In this document: positions 1 through 7,515 of the stretch, piece by piece
Numbering within the stretch: the stretch's first letter is position 1
Layout of the letters: the number at the start of each line of letters is the position of its first letter
DNA from: DAOUAJ01 sp034433615
GTDB taxonomy: Bacteria > Chloroflexota > Anaerolineae > DUEN01
NCBI GenBank assembly: GCA_034433615.1
Contig: DAOUAJ010000108.1
Span: forward strand, 1 to 38,686
DNA: 38,686 nucleotides
Reading direction: 5' to 3'
Notes under the pieces: generated by a model
The model's database searches: none
Told to the model about the DNA's origin: nothing
Seen by the model: the letters and a program-made list of their open reading frames with translations, nothing else
Translations under genes and position numbers: made by a program

Positions 1-1337
1 CCCCTCCCCGATGCTGGTTGCGATGTAACCTGCTGAAACTCGGCAAAAAGGGTTCCCAGTTGCTCGGCTGGAATTCCCGCGCCCGTATCTGATACGGACA
101 CGATGATCTCATCCTGCTCTCGCACCGCCCGGACACAGATCTCACCATGCTCGGTAAAGCGGCTGGCGTTAGCGAGCAGGTTCAGCAGCACCTGACGGAT
201 GCGCGTGCGATCTATAAGAAGCGGCGGCAGTGGTTCTGGCACGACCACGCGCATCGCCACGGGCTTGTCCTGCACCAGCCGGCCGGCTACCTCTACCGCT
301 TCGTGCAGAACTTCTTCCAGGTTGGCCGGCTCGCGATGGACGGGCATCTTCAACGCCTCAATGCGCGCCAGGTCCAGGATGTCGTCCACCAGGTCGGAGA
401 GGTAACGGGCGCTGCGCTGGATCTCAGCGATATCCCGTCGCAGCGCAGATGTCCACTGCACGTCTCCATATACCTCCGGGAAACGCTGCATGACCTCCAG
501 AAAACCGAGAATGATATTGAGTGGGGTACGCAACTCGTGGCTGACGTGGATGGCGAACTGTTCTTTGAGGTGGCGAGCCTTCTCCGCCTCGTGGCGAGCC
601 ACTGCTAGCTCCTGATACTGGCGTTGAAGCAGGGAGTTGGCCAGATGGAGGGCCTTATTCAACCGGTTCACCTCACCGCGCTGCGTCCGCGCTTCTGTCG
701 CCAGAGCGACCGCCTGGGCACTGTGGCGCCAGGCTCGATCCAATGCGGTGCGCAACGCGGCCATGCCCAGCGTCTGGAAAAGGGCCAGGATGACAACCAG
801 AACGCCGGGGTCCTGCCAGACCGCTGGTTGAGTGTCGGGCACGGCCAGGTAAAGGAAGATGCTGACGATCACCATCAGAGCTGGCACGGACCAGGCCTGC
901 AGCACAATACCTGCCAGCAGCATGGGTACAACGAAGAAGTAGCCCGCTTGGGGCAATTCGAAAGCCGCGTAGGCGATAGCTGTTGCAACGAAGGTGGTCC
1001 CTACAAGAGCAAGGGCAGCTATCTGTCGGTAACGCCTGGCCTGGCTCCACACGACCAGGCCTCCAACGATGACTGCAACGGTCAGCGCTACCAGATCCAA
1101 CCGGATCTGGGGCTGAGCCATCACATACCACCAAGCTGCCCAGGCGCAGACAATAAGGGCAATAGCGCTGTGGGCCACCATCTCCCCTTGCAGATCCCGC
1201 CATTCCAGCTTTTCCACCGCTATAATGGGATCCATATTTAGCCTTGCCCCTCCTCCCAGAACGGTTGCTCCAAGTCCGACCAACGTCGGCGCTCGATGGC
1301 CGACAAATTTTTGCCTGCCAGCTCCCGCGGCGCTCAT
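1..1337 (-). CDS. Membrane sensor histidine kinase, 3' end outside window
   Basis: The reverse strand stays open from 1337 to the window edge. The N-terminal half holds several hydrophobic segments with no clear extracellular domain, followed by a coiled-coil-like stretch. A HisKA H-box reads HVSHELRTP, with the phospho-acceptor His near residue 267. An N-box (LLNLLANASRF) and the G1 box DTGAGIP of the HATPase domain follow. The rest of the ATPase domain lies beyond base 1. Two starts are possible. ATG at 1337 has a strong GTGAGGAGGGC Shine-Dalgarno (1341-1351) just under a promoter. ATG at 1235, 34 codons inside, also has an AGGAGGGG. I prefer 1337. No partner regulator is visible in the window. 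Its signal is unknown. Confidence 0.85.
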   Translation of the reverse strand, partial: MSAAGAGRQKFVGHRAPTLVGLGATVLGGGARLNMDPIIAVEKLEWRDLQGEMVAHSAIALIVCAWAAWWYVMAQPQIRLDLVALTVAVIVGGLVVWSQARRYRQIAALALVGTTFVATAIAYAAFELPQAGYFFVVPMLLAGIVLQAWSVPALMVIVSIFLYLAVPDTQPAVWQDPGVLVVILALFQTLGMAALRTALDRAWRHSAQAVALATEARTQRGEVNRLNKALHLANSLLQRQYQELAVARHEAEKARHLKEQFAIHVSHELRTPLNIILGFLEVMQRFPEVYGDVQWTSALRRDIAEIQRSARYLSDLVDDILDLARIEALKMPVHREPANLEEVLHEAVEVAGRLVQDKPVAMRVVVPEPLPPLLIDRTRIRQVLLNLLANASRFTEHGEICVRAVREQDEIIVSVSDTGAGIPAEQLGTLFAEFQQVTSQPASGR

Positions 1338-1358
1338 CCGTGCCCTCCTCACTGACCC

Positions 1359-1387
1359 ATTATAATGCGGCCCTTCACCGGCAACAA
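1359..1387 (-). promoter_or_regulatory. Sigma70-type promoter for the sensor kinase
   Basis: On the minus strand a perfect TATAAT (1359-1364) lies 17 bases from TTGTTG (1382-1387). The -35 box is weak (3 of 6). The predicted start near 1352 leaves a leader of about 15 bases that carries the Shine-Dalgarno of the 1337 ATG, which supports the longer kinase start. Confidence 0.5.
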
Positions 1388-1454
1388 ACCACCTATCGTG
1401 AGCGTCACGAGTTGGGGACAGTGAAAGTCATGGCAAAGATAGGCCATTTGGCGG

Positions 1455-1483
1455 TTGACGAGGCGCGCGAGGTGAGGTATAGT
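1455..1483 (+). promoter_or_regulatory. Strong sigma70-type promoter
   Basis: TTGACG (1455-1460), a 17-base spacer, then TATAGT (1478-1483): 5 of 6 and 5 of 6 matches to consensus. Predicted start is about 1490. The nearest coding sequence downstream begins nearly 500 bases later, so the first product is an untranslated RNA or a long leader. The -35 box directly abuts GCCATTTGGC (1443-1452), one arm of the hairpin repeat also found at 27067 and 29382. Confidence 0.55.
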
Positions 1484-1489
1484 ATTATC

Positions 1490-1746
1490 TCAGATTGATT
1501 CAGAGGGAGCGCAGCGAGATGAGGCTACTTCCAGTAGCCAGGTGGATGTTGTTTGCGACGCAAACCATCCAGTGCATCTGTCCTGGGCGGGGGCATTAGC
1601 ACCTCGTCCGGGAGGCGTTTGCTGCGTAGCAACCGAAGACCAACCGACGAGTCGGTGCGACCTGCCCCTGCGGTGAGGAGTAGAAAGCGCAGGGCGCCGG
1701 CGTCGAGAGCAAGCGGAGAGCTCAGGGCCAGCCCCTGGGCTCTTTT
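1490..1746 (+). ncRNA. Candidate structured RNA or palindromic repeat cluster
   Basis: Non-coding by inspection: reading frames on both strands are short and low quality. The segment holds a series of hairpins: GGCTAC/GTAGCC (1523-1539), GGAT-GTTTGC/GCAAAC-ATCC (1544-1570), then TTGCT/AGCAA and CCGA/TCGG stems, then CTGCG/CGCAG, and finally a terminator. A good promoter sits just upstream. I could not match it to RNase P, tmRNA, SRP, 6S, T-box or a riboswitch I know. Against an RNA gene, the apex ACTTCCAGT of the first hairpin recurs in the palindromic repeat at 21635, so this could be clustered repeats. Confidence 0.35.
1718..1746 (+). terminator. Rho-independent terminator
   Basis: GAGCTCAGGG (1718-1727) pairs with CCCTGGGCTC (1733-1742) through one G-U wobble across a 5-base loop, followed by TTTT. 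It ends the candidate RNA, or it could act as an attenuator in the leader of the sulfite reductase gene. Confidence 0.6.
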
Positions 1747-1779
1747 CATATCTCCGGCCGGGGCCATTGTCAGGTGACG

Positions 1780-1815
1780 CCAACGCCGACGTCGTCGTGT
1801 TGGTCTTTTTCTTTT
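1780..1815 (+). terminator. Second terminator-like hairpin
   Basis: CCAAC (1780-1784) pairs with GTTGG (1799-1803) around an imperfect CGAC/GTCG core, followed by a T-rich tract (TCTTTTTCTTTTT). Between here and 1982 there is a palindrome CTCCAAGCTTGGAG near 1889-1902 but no recognisable gene. Confidence 0.45.
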
Positions 1816-1982
1816 TACCCATCTGTCTCATCTGTTGAGTGTGATGAGGGTCTGGACAGCACCGTAAGAGGGAGCCGTCCGTCTCCGAACTCCAAGCTTG
1901 GAGAAGGGGGGCAGAGGGATGGGGTTGAAAGCCGATCACGGTTAGATGCAGAGTTACCATGAAGCAGCATGGAAGGGTGGAT

Positions 1983-3602
1983 ATGGATAGCGAACAAATG
2001 GCAGAGATCCATCGCTTCGCCGAGCTGATTGAGCGGAGGCGACGTGGTGAGATAGACGAGGAGGACTTCCGGCGCTTTCGTCTACAACACGGCGTCTACG
2101 GGATTCGCGGTCAGACGGACATCCAGATGGTGCGGGTGAAGATCCCTCAGGGGGCTTTGACAGCTACTCAACTAGAATGCCTGGGGGAGATCGCTAGGCG
2201 TTACACCAGGGGAATCGGCCACATCACCACCCGTCAGGATATTCAGTTCCACTGGGTACCTCTGGAAGTCGTGCCAGAGGTGCTGCGTCGCCTGGCGGAA
2301 GTGGGGCTGACCACCCGCGAAGCCTGCGGCAACATCGTGCGCAACGTGACAGCCTGCCCGCTGGCGGGGGTATGCGCCACCGAGGTCTTCGACGTCACGC
2401 CGTATGCGGCCGCCTTGTCTCGCTACCTGCTGCGCAACCCCATCTGCCAGGCATTGCCGCGCAAGTTCAAGATCGCCTTCTCTGGTTGCGCCACCGATTG
2501 CGCCGTGGCCGGCATCCACGACATCGGCGCCGTGGCCGCGGTCCAGGAGGACGGTGGCACGCTTCGCCAGGGATTCCGGTTGTACGTGGGCGGCGGGCTG
2601 GGGCCGGTGCCACGAGCAGCCCACCTGCTGGAGCCGTTCACGCCAGCAGAAGACTTGATCTTGACGGCTACCGCCATCGTGCGTGTTTTTGACCGTCTGG
2701 GTAATCGCCAGAACCGGATGCGGGCTCGGATGAAGTTCCTTATCGAGGATCTGGGGATCGAGGAGTTCCGCCGATTAGTCTTCGAGGAGCGACGGGTAGT
2801 GTGGTCTGCTTGGCCTGGCGGACTGCCGCCAGCACCGGAGGTCCAGGAGCCAGGTTTATCGCCGGCCGTGGCACGGCCTGCATCCAATGGGCTAGCTCCG
2901 GCCGGGTTCGAGGTCTGGCGGAAGACCAATGTGGTCGCTCAGAGGCAGGCAGGCCTCTACGCCGCCTACGTGACCGTGCCGGGTGGGGATCTAACGCCCG
3001 ATCAATTTCGGGCATTGGCGGCCCTGCTGCGGCGCTTTCCTGGCCTCGAGGCCCGCACTGTGATCACTCAGAACCTGGTGCTGCGCTGGGCGCGGGAGGA
3101 ATGGCTGCCGCTTCTCTACGCAACGCTGGTGGAAGCGGGCCTGGGCCGGCCAGGGGTGCATGGCATCGGCGACGTGGTGGGCTGCCCCGGCGCTGACACC
3201 TGCAACCTGGCCGTGACCTACTCCCATCGCCTGGCACTAGAGCTGAGCCGACAGTTTGCAGAGCGTCCGGATGTGGCCCTGGCCGACGATTTGAGGGATG
3301 TCACCATCAAGATCAGCGGCTGCCCCAATTCATGTGGCCACCACCACATCGCTACCATCGGGTTGTACGGTGCGGCCCGTAAGGTCGGCGATCGTCAGGT
3401 GCCGTTCTATCAGCTCCTGCTGGGAGGCAAGGTGCACGATGGGGAGGTGGCCTTCGCCCGGCCGGTCATGCGCATCCCCGCCCGCCAGGTGCCGGAGGCC
3501 ATTTTCCGGCTGATTGAGGCGTATCGAGCCGAGCGAGTTGATGGGGAATCATTCTTAGGATGGATCGAGCGGAAGGAGGTAGGGAACGGGGAGCAAGGGT
3601 GA
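1983..3602 (+). CDS. Siroheme sulfite/nitrite reductase
   Basis: Six-electron reduction of sulfite to sulfide or nitrite to ammonia on a siroheme-[4Fe-4S] centre, probably cytoplasmic. 539 aa with the family's repeated layout: ferredoxin-like half-domain (about 35-100), NIR_SIR domain (115-255), second half-domain (305-370), second NIR_SIR domain (390-520). The C-terminal half has the expected cluster cysteines C401-X5-C407 and C447-X3-C451 (GCPNSCG). Unusually, the N-terminal half also has C125-X5-C131 and C169-X3-C173. The start at 1983 is chosen for GGAAGGGTGG just upstream; an in-frame ATG at 1959 has no good site. CysH follows in the same direction, which favours sulfite as substrate. 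The last codons and stop lie in a purine-rich repeat. Confidence 0.9.
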   Translation: MDSEQMAEIHRFAELIERRRRGEIDEEDFRRFRLQHGVYGIRGQTDIQMVRVKIPQGALTATQLECLGEIARRYTRGIGHITTRQDIQFHWVPLEVVPEVLRRLAEVGLTTREACGNIVRNVTACPLAGVCATEVFDVTPYAAALSRYLLRNPICQALPRKFKIAFSGCATDCAVAGIHDIGAVAAVQEDGGTLRQGFRLYVGGGLGPVPRAAHLLEPFTPAEDLILTATAIVRVFDRLGNRQNRMRARMKFLIEDLGIEEFRRLVFEERRVVWSAWPGGLPPAPEVQEPGLSPAVARPASNGLAPAGFEVWRKTNVVAQRQAGLYAAYVTVPGGDLTPDQFRALAALLRRFPGLEARTVITQNLVLRWAREEWLPLLYATLVEAGLGRPGVHGIGDVVGCPGADTCNLAVTYSHRLALELSRQFAERPDVALADDLRDVTIKISGCPNSCGHHHIATIGLYGAARKVGDRQVPFYQLLLGGKVHDGEVAFARPVMRIPARQVPEAIFRLIEAYRAERVDGESFLGWIERKEVGNGEQG

Positions 3603-3653
3603 GGGGGAGATAGGGGGACAAGGAGATAAGGAGACAAGGAGAAGGGGGGTTCG
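3581..3653 (+). repeat. Purine-rich GGAGACAAGG word repeat
   Basis: Degenerate tandem words of the form gggGAGAtaggGGGACAAGGAGA run from the last codons of the reductase gene to just before the next ribosome binding site. No complementary right arm is present here. It belongs to the family also seen at 3894, 10329, 13070, 17745, 18936 and 21345. Confidence 0.7.
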
Positions 3654-3688
3654 GGAAAGCTGGAAAAAACCTGTGTAGGAGGCATGTT

Positions 3689-3886
3689 ATGACTCAAACA
3701 ACTACAATGGTGCAAAGGGCTATTCAGACAAAGCGTCGGGAGAATGGCCTGGCACAAACGATGCGGGAGGTGTTGGCCGACTTGGTTCAGCTACCCCCCT
3801 ATGAGCAGGCCCCAGAACTCTACACCGACTGGGGTGAAGAAGGGGAGTTCAAGGTCCAGGTCGGCCGGGGCGAATGCGCCCAGTGA
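3689..3886 (+). CDS. Small conserved-context protein of unknown function
   Basis: 65 aa, start supported by GTAGGAGG seven bases upstream. I do not recognise the family. It is soluble and acidic towards the C-terminus, with YTDWGEEGEFKVQVG near the end and a single cysteine three residues from the C-terminus (GECAQ). It sits between the siroheme reductase and APS reductase genes, which suggests an accessory sulfur-assimilation role such as a sulfur or electron carrier. That is inference from position only. The stop lies at the border of the next repeat. Confidence 0.6.
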   Translation: MTQTTTMVQRAIQTKRRENGLAQTMREVLADLVQLPPYEQAPELYTDWGEEGEFKVQVGRGECAQ

Positions 3887-3893
3887 TGAGCAG

Positions 3894-3993
3894 GGGAGCG
3901 GGGAAGCGAGGGGGAGGGGGAGACAAGGTGACAAGGGGAAGATCTGCCTTGCTCCTCGTCTCCCTATCCCCTTCCCCTTATCACGGATAAGAC
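3894..3993 (+). repeat. G-rich/C-rich foldback repeat before cysH
   Basis: Left arm purine-rich (3894-3940), right arm its approximate complement (3949-3990), so a transcript would fold back. A 33-base stretch at 3941-3973 recurs at 21371-21403 with a single mismatch. Both copies precede a ribosome binding site. Confidence 0.75.
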
Positions 3994-4029
3994 GGAGAGC
4001 AGTCCTATCGGACTAAAGGAGGACAACTG

Positions 4030-4776
4030 ATGAGTGAGCCAGCTATCGCAACACCGGTGATCCCTATCGCAAACCTTGAGGCTGCTACACCTCAAGAAAT
4101 CCTGCGTTGGGCCTGCGGACGGTTTGAGCGCATCTGCGTGGCTGCCAGCTTTGGGAAGGACAGCGTCACGCTGCTCCACATGCTGCGCGACATTAAGCCC
4201 GACATCGAGGTAGTCTACCTGAACACAGGGTATGACTTTCCTCAGACCTTAATGTTCATCGAGCGCTTGAGGCTGAAGTGGAATCTGAACCTCCAGGAAT
4301 ACAGGCCGCTTTTAAGCGTCGAGGAACAGGAAGAGCGGTTCGGTGCCGACCTGTACAAGACCGACCCGGATCGGTGCTGCGGCATTCGCAAGGTGGAGCC
4401 GATGGCGCGGGCCCTGCGCAACTATGATGCCTGGATCACCGGCTTGCGGCGGGATGAGACGGAGTTTCGCAAGCACATCCGGGTTGTCGAGGAGCAAGAC
4501 GGGATCGTGAAGGTGAACCCGCTGGCCAACTGGACCGTGCAGGACATTTGGCACTATATCCGAACCAATCAGGTGCCCTACAATCCTCTGTATGACGAGG
4601 GTTACCGCAGCCTGGGTTGCTGGCCCTGCACGCTGGCCGGCACCTGGGGCCGGTTCGAGCGAGCCGGCCGCTGGACAGGCACTGCCAAAGAGGGAGGCGA
4701 GTGCGGCATTCACCTGCGGTTTGACGACCAAAAGCTCCGAACCTATCTCGAGGAGAGAGGAGATGGGCACGAATAA
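4030..4776 (+). CDS. cysH: APS/PAPS reductase (phosphoadenylyl-sulfate reductase family)
   Basis: Reduces adenylyl sulfate (or PAPS) to sulfite, normally with thioredoxin. 248 aa. The nucleotide loop AASFGKDS starts near residue 38. A CC pair (C116-C117) plus CWPC (C197-C200) form the [4Fe-4S] signature of APS-type reductases, and the catalytic cysteine is C225 in ECGIH. The cluster cysteines favour APS over PAPS as substrate. The start ATG has AAAGGAGGAC at 4015-4024. A small hairpin AGTCC/GGACT (4001-4014) sits directly on the Shine-Dalgarno. The last 14 bases overlap the next gene. ATP sulfurylase is not in the window. Confidence 0.92.
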   Translation: MSEPAIATPVIPIANLEAATPQEILRWACGRFERICVAASFGKDSVTLLHMLRDIKPDIEVVYLNTGYDFPQTLMFIERLRLKWNLNLQEYRPLLSVEEQEERFGADLYKTDPDRCCGIRKVEPMARALRNYDAWITGLRRDETEFRKHIRVVEEQDGIVKVNPLANWTVQDIWHYIRTNQVPYNPLYDEGYRSLGCWPCTLAGTWGRFERAGRWTGTAKEGGECGIHLRFDDQKLRTYLEERGDGHE

Positions 4777-5170
4777 GCCTATGAAATGGAGCGTGCTTAT
4801 GCTCATCAGCGCGGGGTCTACCCCTGATCTGCAGCCGGATGAAGCAGCAAGCGAAATGCCTCCTGGATCCGTGGAGAGGCCCGACGGTTCGGTTGCAGAA
4901 GTAGGATACCGTGATGCCTTGGCCCTGGGTTTTACGGCAGCTATCGTGGCCTTTGTTGGCGCCATCGTGGTGCTGACCATCCCTTACGCCCTCCTCAGCG
5001 CCCCCTTGCCTCCCAGCGTGGATCGCCTGGGGTTGAGTGTGAAGACTACCCAGGGGCTGCTCTTTGAGCCTCCGTGGTCCCTTCTGGCACCGGCGATCCT
5101 TGTCGCCCTCTGGGCGGGCTACAGCTCTTATCGCTGGTCTCGTGCGGCCAGAGCTGGCGACATAACGTAG
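4763..5170 (+). CDS. Small two-helix membrane protein in oxidase operon
   Basis: 135 aa, start overlapping the 3' end of cysH with GAGAGGAG just upstream. The N-terminal 50 residues are polar, then two hydrophobic segments (about 60-80, and 105-125) are joined by a loop containing SAPLPPSVDRLGLS. An in-frame ATG also occurs at 4781. I do not recognise the family. It ends 10 bases before the CcoN start, so it is probably co-transcribed with the oxidase as a small subunit or assembly factor (inference). Confidence 0.65.
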   Translation: MGTNKPMKWSVLMLISAGSTPDLQPDEAASEMPPGSVERPDGSVAEVGYRDALALGFTAAIVAFVGAIVVLTIPYALLSAPLPPSVDRLGLSVKTTQGLLFEPPWSLLAPAILVALWAGYSSYRWSRAARAGDIT

Positions 5171-5180
5171 GAGGATCAGG

Positions 5181-6575
5181 GTGCTGAGCCAGAAAGAGCG
5201 TCGCGCCATACAAGGGTATTTCTACTCGGCCGTGTTCTGGCTGGTGGTGCCGGTTCTGGCTGGAGCTTTCATGGCTCTCCTGCTCTACAGCCCACCCTTC
5301 CAGAGGCTGATCCCGTTCGCGCTGCGCGCCTATCTGAACTTCGGCCGCCTGCGCCCCATGCACGTCAATACGGCCATCTTCGGCTGGCTCTCCATGGCAT
5401 ACGCCGGGTCCATGCTATACATCACCCGGCGCATGACCGGTGCGCCGCTCCTCAGTCCTCGCCTGGCCCAGATCACGCTGTGGCTCTGGAACTTCCTGAT
5501 GATAGCTGCGGCCGTGACCCTGGTGCTGGGCATGAACCAGGGCCGCGAGTATGCGGAGATGATCTGGCCGCTGGACCTGCTCTTTCTGCTGATCATCGGG
5601 CTGCTGGGAGTGAACATCTGGGGCATGGTCGCCCGCCGGCAGGAGCCCAGGCTCTACGTCAGCGTCTGGAACTTCATGGCCGCGACCCTGATCCTCATCC
5701 CGGTCTATGCGGTGGGCAACAAGATCTGGGATCCCTCAGGGGCCTACACCGGGATGAACGATAACATCATCAACTACTTCTACGTGCACAACCTGTTCAA
5801 CGCCTGGTTCACCACCGGCGGGTTGGGCCTGGCCTTTTATCTGCTGCCCCGGCTCACCCACAAGCCCCTCTACAGCCACGGCCTGGCCCTGTGGGGGTTG
5901 TGGAGCGTGTGGACGGGACAGCACCATCAGCTCTGGAGCCCGGCGCCGGACTGGCTGGAGATCCTTACCGTGGTGTTCAGCATCCTGGCCATCGTCCCCA
6001 CCACGGCGTTCATGTGGAACTTCTACAAGACCATGGAGGGTCGCTGGGTGCAGGTGGGGCAGGACGTAGCGCTGCGCTTCTTCGTGGTGGGAGCCATCTT
6101 CTGGGGCTACACATGCATCCAGGGTGTGGCCCAGTCGTTGCGCAGCTTCAGCCTGTACGTCCACTTCACCAACTGGGTGGTTGGCCACTCCCACCTGGCC
6201 TTCGTGGGCGATTACTCCTTTTGGGCTTTTGCCCTGGTCTATCTGATCGTCCCAGAGTTGGTGGGGCGGCCCATCTATAGCCGGAGGTTGGCCGAATGGC
6301 ACTTCTGGCTGACCCTGGTGGGGTTAGCGATCTTCATGACCAGTCTCTGGTTGAGTGGCATGCTCCAGGGCCAGCACTGGCTGGCAGGGGGGATCCCCTT
6401 CCTGGAGACGGTACGGGCGATGTATCCATACTTCGCTGTGCGGCTGGCAGGTGGACTGTTAATGGTGGCTGGACAGGCCGTGTTTGCCTACAACGTGTGG
6501 CAGACGGCGGTGCGAAGGGTCCCGCTTCAGAAAGCCTGGGCACCGCTGGGCGCGCGCGTTTCCCCGCGCGGATAG
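5181..6575 (+). CDS. ccoN: cbb3-type cytochrome c oxidase subunit I
   Basis: Catalytic subunit reducing oxygen to water at a heme b3-CuB centre in the membrane. 464 aa, about 12 helices. Metal-ligand histidines are all visible: H61 (RPMHVN) and H338 for low-spin heme, H203 (YFYVHN) and H248-H249 (GQHHQ) for CuB, and H336 for heme b3 in VGHSHLAF. The spacing closely follows known CcoN proteins. GTG start with AGGAGGATCAG upstream. CcoO and CcoS follow, which fixes the cbb3 type. No canonical CcoP gene follows. Confidence 0.95.
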   Translation: MLSQKERRAIQGYFYSAVFWLVVPVLAGAFMALLLYSPPFQRLIPFALRAYLNFGRLRPMHVNTAIFGWLSMAYAGSMLYITRRMTGAPLLSPRLAQITLWLWNFLMIAAAVTLVLGMNQGREYAEMIWPLDLLFLLIIGLLGVNIWGMVARRQEPRLYVSVWNFMAATLILIPVYAVGNKIWDPSGAYTGMNDNIINYFYVHNLFNAWFTTGGLGLAFYLLPRLTHKPLYSHGLALWGLWSVWTGQHHQLWSPAPDWLEILTVVFSILAIVPTTAFMWNFYKTMEGRWVQVGQDVALRFFVVGAIFWGYTCIQGVAQSLRSFSLYVHFTNWVVGHSHLAFVGDYSFWAFALVYLIVPELVGRPIYSRRLAEWHFWLTLVGLAIFMTSLWLSGMLQGQHWLAGGIPFLETVRAMYPYFAVRLAGGLLMVAGQAVFAYNVWQTAVRRVPLQKAWAPLGARVSPRG

Positions 6576-6587
6576 GGGGAAGGTCCG

Positions 6588-7100
6588 ATGCGTTGGAAGG
6601 TGCAGACACACAAGGTGAACCAGCAGAGCCTGCCTTACCTGATCACAGGGTCCCTGGTAGCCCTGATCCTGGGGATCATCGTCACCATCGTGATCCCAGC
6701 CTTAGGGGCCCCAGGCCCCACCGCGCTGGCCCGCATCTACACCGAGGAGGAACTGCGGGGCCGGATGATCTACCAGCGGGAGGGCTGCTGGTACTGCCAT
6801 ACCCAGCAGGTGCGCGCGCCGGAGGTGGGCATCGGCACGATCAAGGTCAAGGGGGACATCGGCCCCGAGTCCATGGCTGGCGATTACGTCTATCAGAAGC
6901 CCGTGTACTGGGGGACGGAGCGCCAGGGGCCCGATCTGGCCCATGTGGCCAGCCGGCCGTATGGCGCTATCAAGGAATGGCATATGGCGCACCTGAAGGA
7001 TCCCCAGTCGGTGAGCCCGGGCAGCCTGATGCCTTCTTACGCCCACCTGCCGGAGGATGAGCTGGAAGCGCTGGCGGCCTATCTGTTGACACTGAAATAG
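6588..7100 (+). CDS. ccoO: cbb3-type oxidase monoheme subunit II
   Basis: Membrane-anchored c-type cytochrome carrying electrons to CcoN. 170 aa: one N-terminal helix (about 17-40), heme motif CWYCH starting at C67 within the CcoO signature EGCWYCHTQQVR, then GDIGPESMAGDY and RQGPDLAHV, with a probable axial Met in GSLMPSY. It is 12 bases downstream of ccoN and clearly in the same operon. Confidence 0.93.
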   Translation: MRWKVQTHKVNQQSLPYLITGSLVALILGIIVTIVIPALGAPGPTALARIYTEEELRGRMIYQREGCWYCHTQQVRAPEVGIGTIKVKGDIGPESMAGDYVYQKPVYWGTERQGPDLAHVASRPYGAIKEWHMAHLKDPQSVSPGSLMPSYAHLPEDELEALAAYLLTLK

Positions 7101-7109
7101 GAGGATGGC

Positions 7110-7271
7110 ATGGTTTTGCCGGGGACCTGGTTGGTATTGGCCACGCTGGCCCTTATCTTGATCCTTTTCTGGGGAGCTTATTTTATTGCCCGCGCTTCCG
7201 GCCAGTTCGACGACCTGGAGGCCGTAAAGTATAAAGTGTTGGAGGACGACCAGGGTGGTGAAAGGGAATGA
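7110..7271 (+). CDS. ccoS: cbb3 oxidase maturation protein CcoS
   Basis: 53 aa. A single transmembrane segment is followed by the hallmark FWGAYFIARASGQFDDLE and an acidic tail VLEDDQ. CcoS/FixS proteins are needed for heme b and copper insertion into CcoN. Start ATG at 7110 with AGGAGG at 7100-7105. It overlaps the next gene by 17 bases. Confidence 0.88.
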   Translation: MVLPGTWLVLATLALILILFWGAYFIARASGQFDDLEAVKYKVLEDDQGGERE

Positions 7272-7497
7272 GGTTCAAGATTTTGCCGGCGAGATCCAGA
7301 CAGGGCGAGGACCGCGGCCACGCTGGCTGACCATCCTCTCGTATCTTCTTGTCCTCTGGGGGTTGTGGTATTTCTGGTGGACGGCTGGTGAGGGTGGTCT
7401 GGACGGGCCCAATCGCATCTTCTGGATTTTGCTGGCTATCTGGTTGGTCTACACACCGCTTGCCTTGCGCAAGAAATGGTTCGTTATCTCGTTATAG
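7255..7497 (+). CDS. Heme-less CcoP-like membrane anchor
   Basis: 80 aa, GTG start overlapping ccoS, with GGAGG at 7241. The segment PRPRWLTILSYLLVLWGLWY resembles the conserved N-terminal anchor of CcoP (which typically reads PLPRWW in this place). A second hydrophobic segment follows (about 55-75). No CXXCH is present, so the diheme domain of CcoP is absent. It probably anchors or replaces CcoP in this oxidase. This reading rests on the short anchor similarity and gene order. Confidence 0.6.
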   Translation: MVKGNEVQDFAGEIQTGRGPRPRWLTILSYLLVLWGLWYFWWTAGEGGLDGPNRIFWILLAIWLVYTPLALRKKWFVISL

Positions 7498-7515
7498 GTT
7501 CTGGGAGGTTGTCCC

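Noticed and set aside
147..1241. Plus-strand open frames at the left end
   Set aside because: They mirror the histidine kinase read on the minus strand, which has complete H, N and G1 boxes.
1630..1690. Resemblance to a cobalamin-riboswitch B12 box (AGTCGGTGCGACCTGCC near 1651-1667)
   Set aside because: Only the 3' box is suggestive. The other conserved parts of the cobalamin riboswitch (GGGAA/GGTG and the GCCCCCGCAACTG region) are absent, and the downstream gene is not a cobalamin gene.
1490..1960. 156-codon minus-strand frame
   Set aside because: Composition is Ser/Pro/Arg-rich without domain features and it covers two terminator-like hairpins and promoter DNA.
3581..3653. CRISPR-like or simple tandem array
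   Set aside because: Word units are degenerate, very short and without regular spacers; no cas genes are present.
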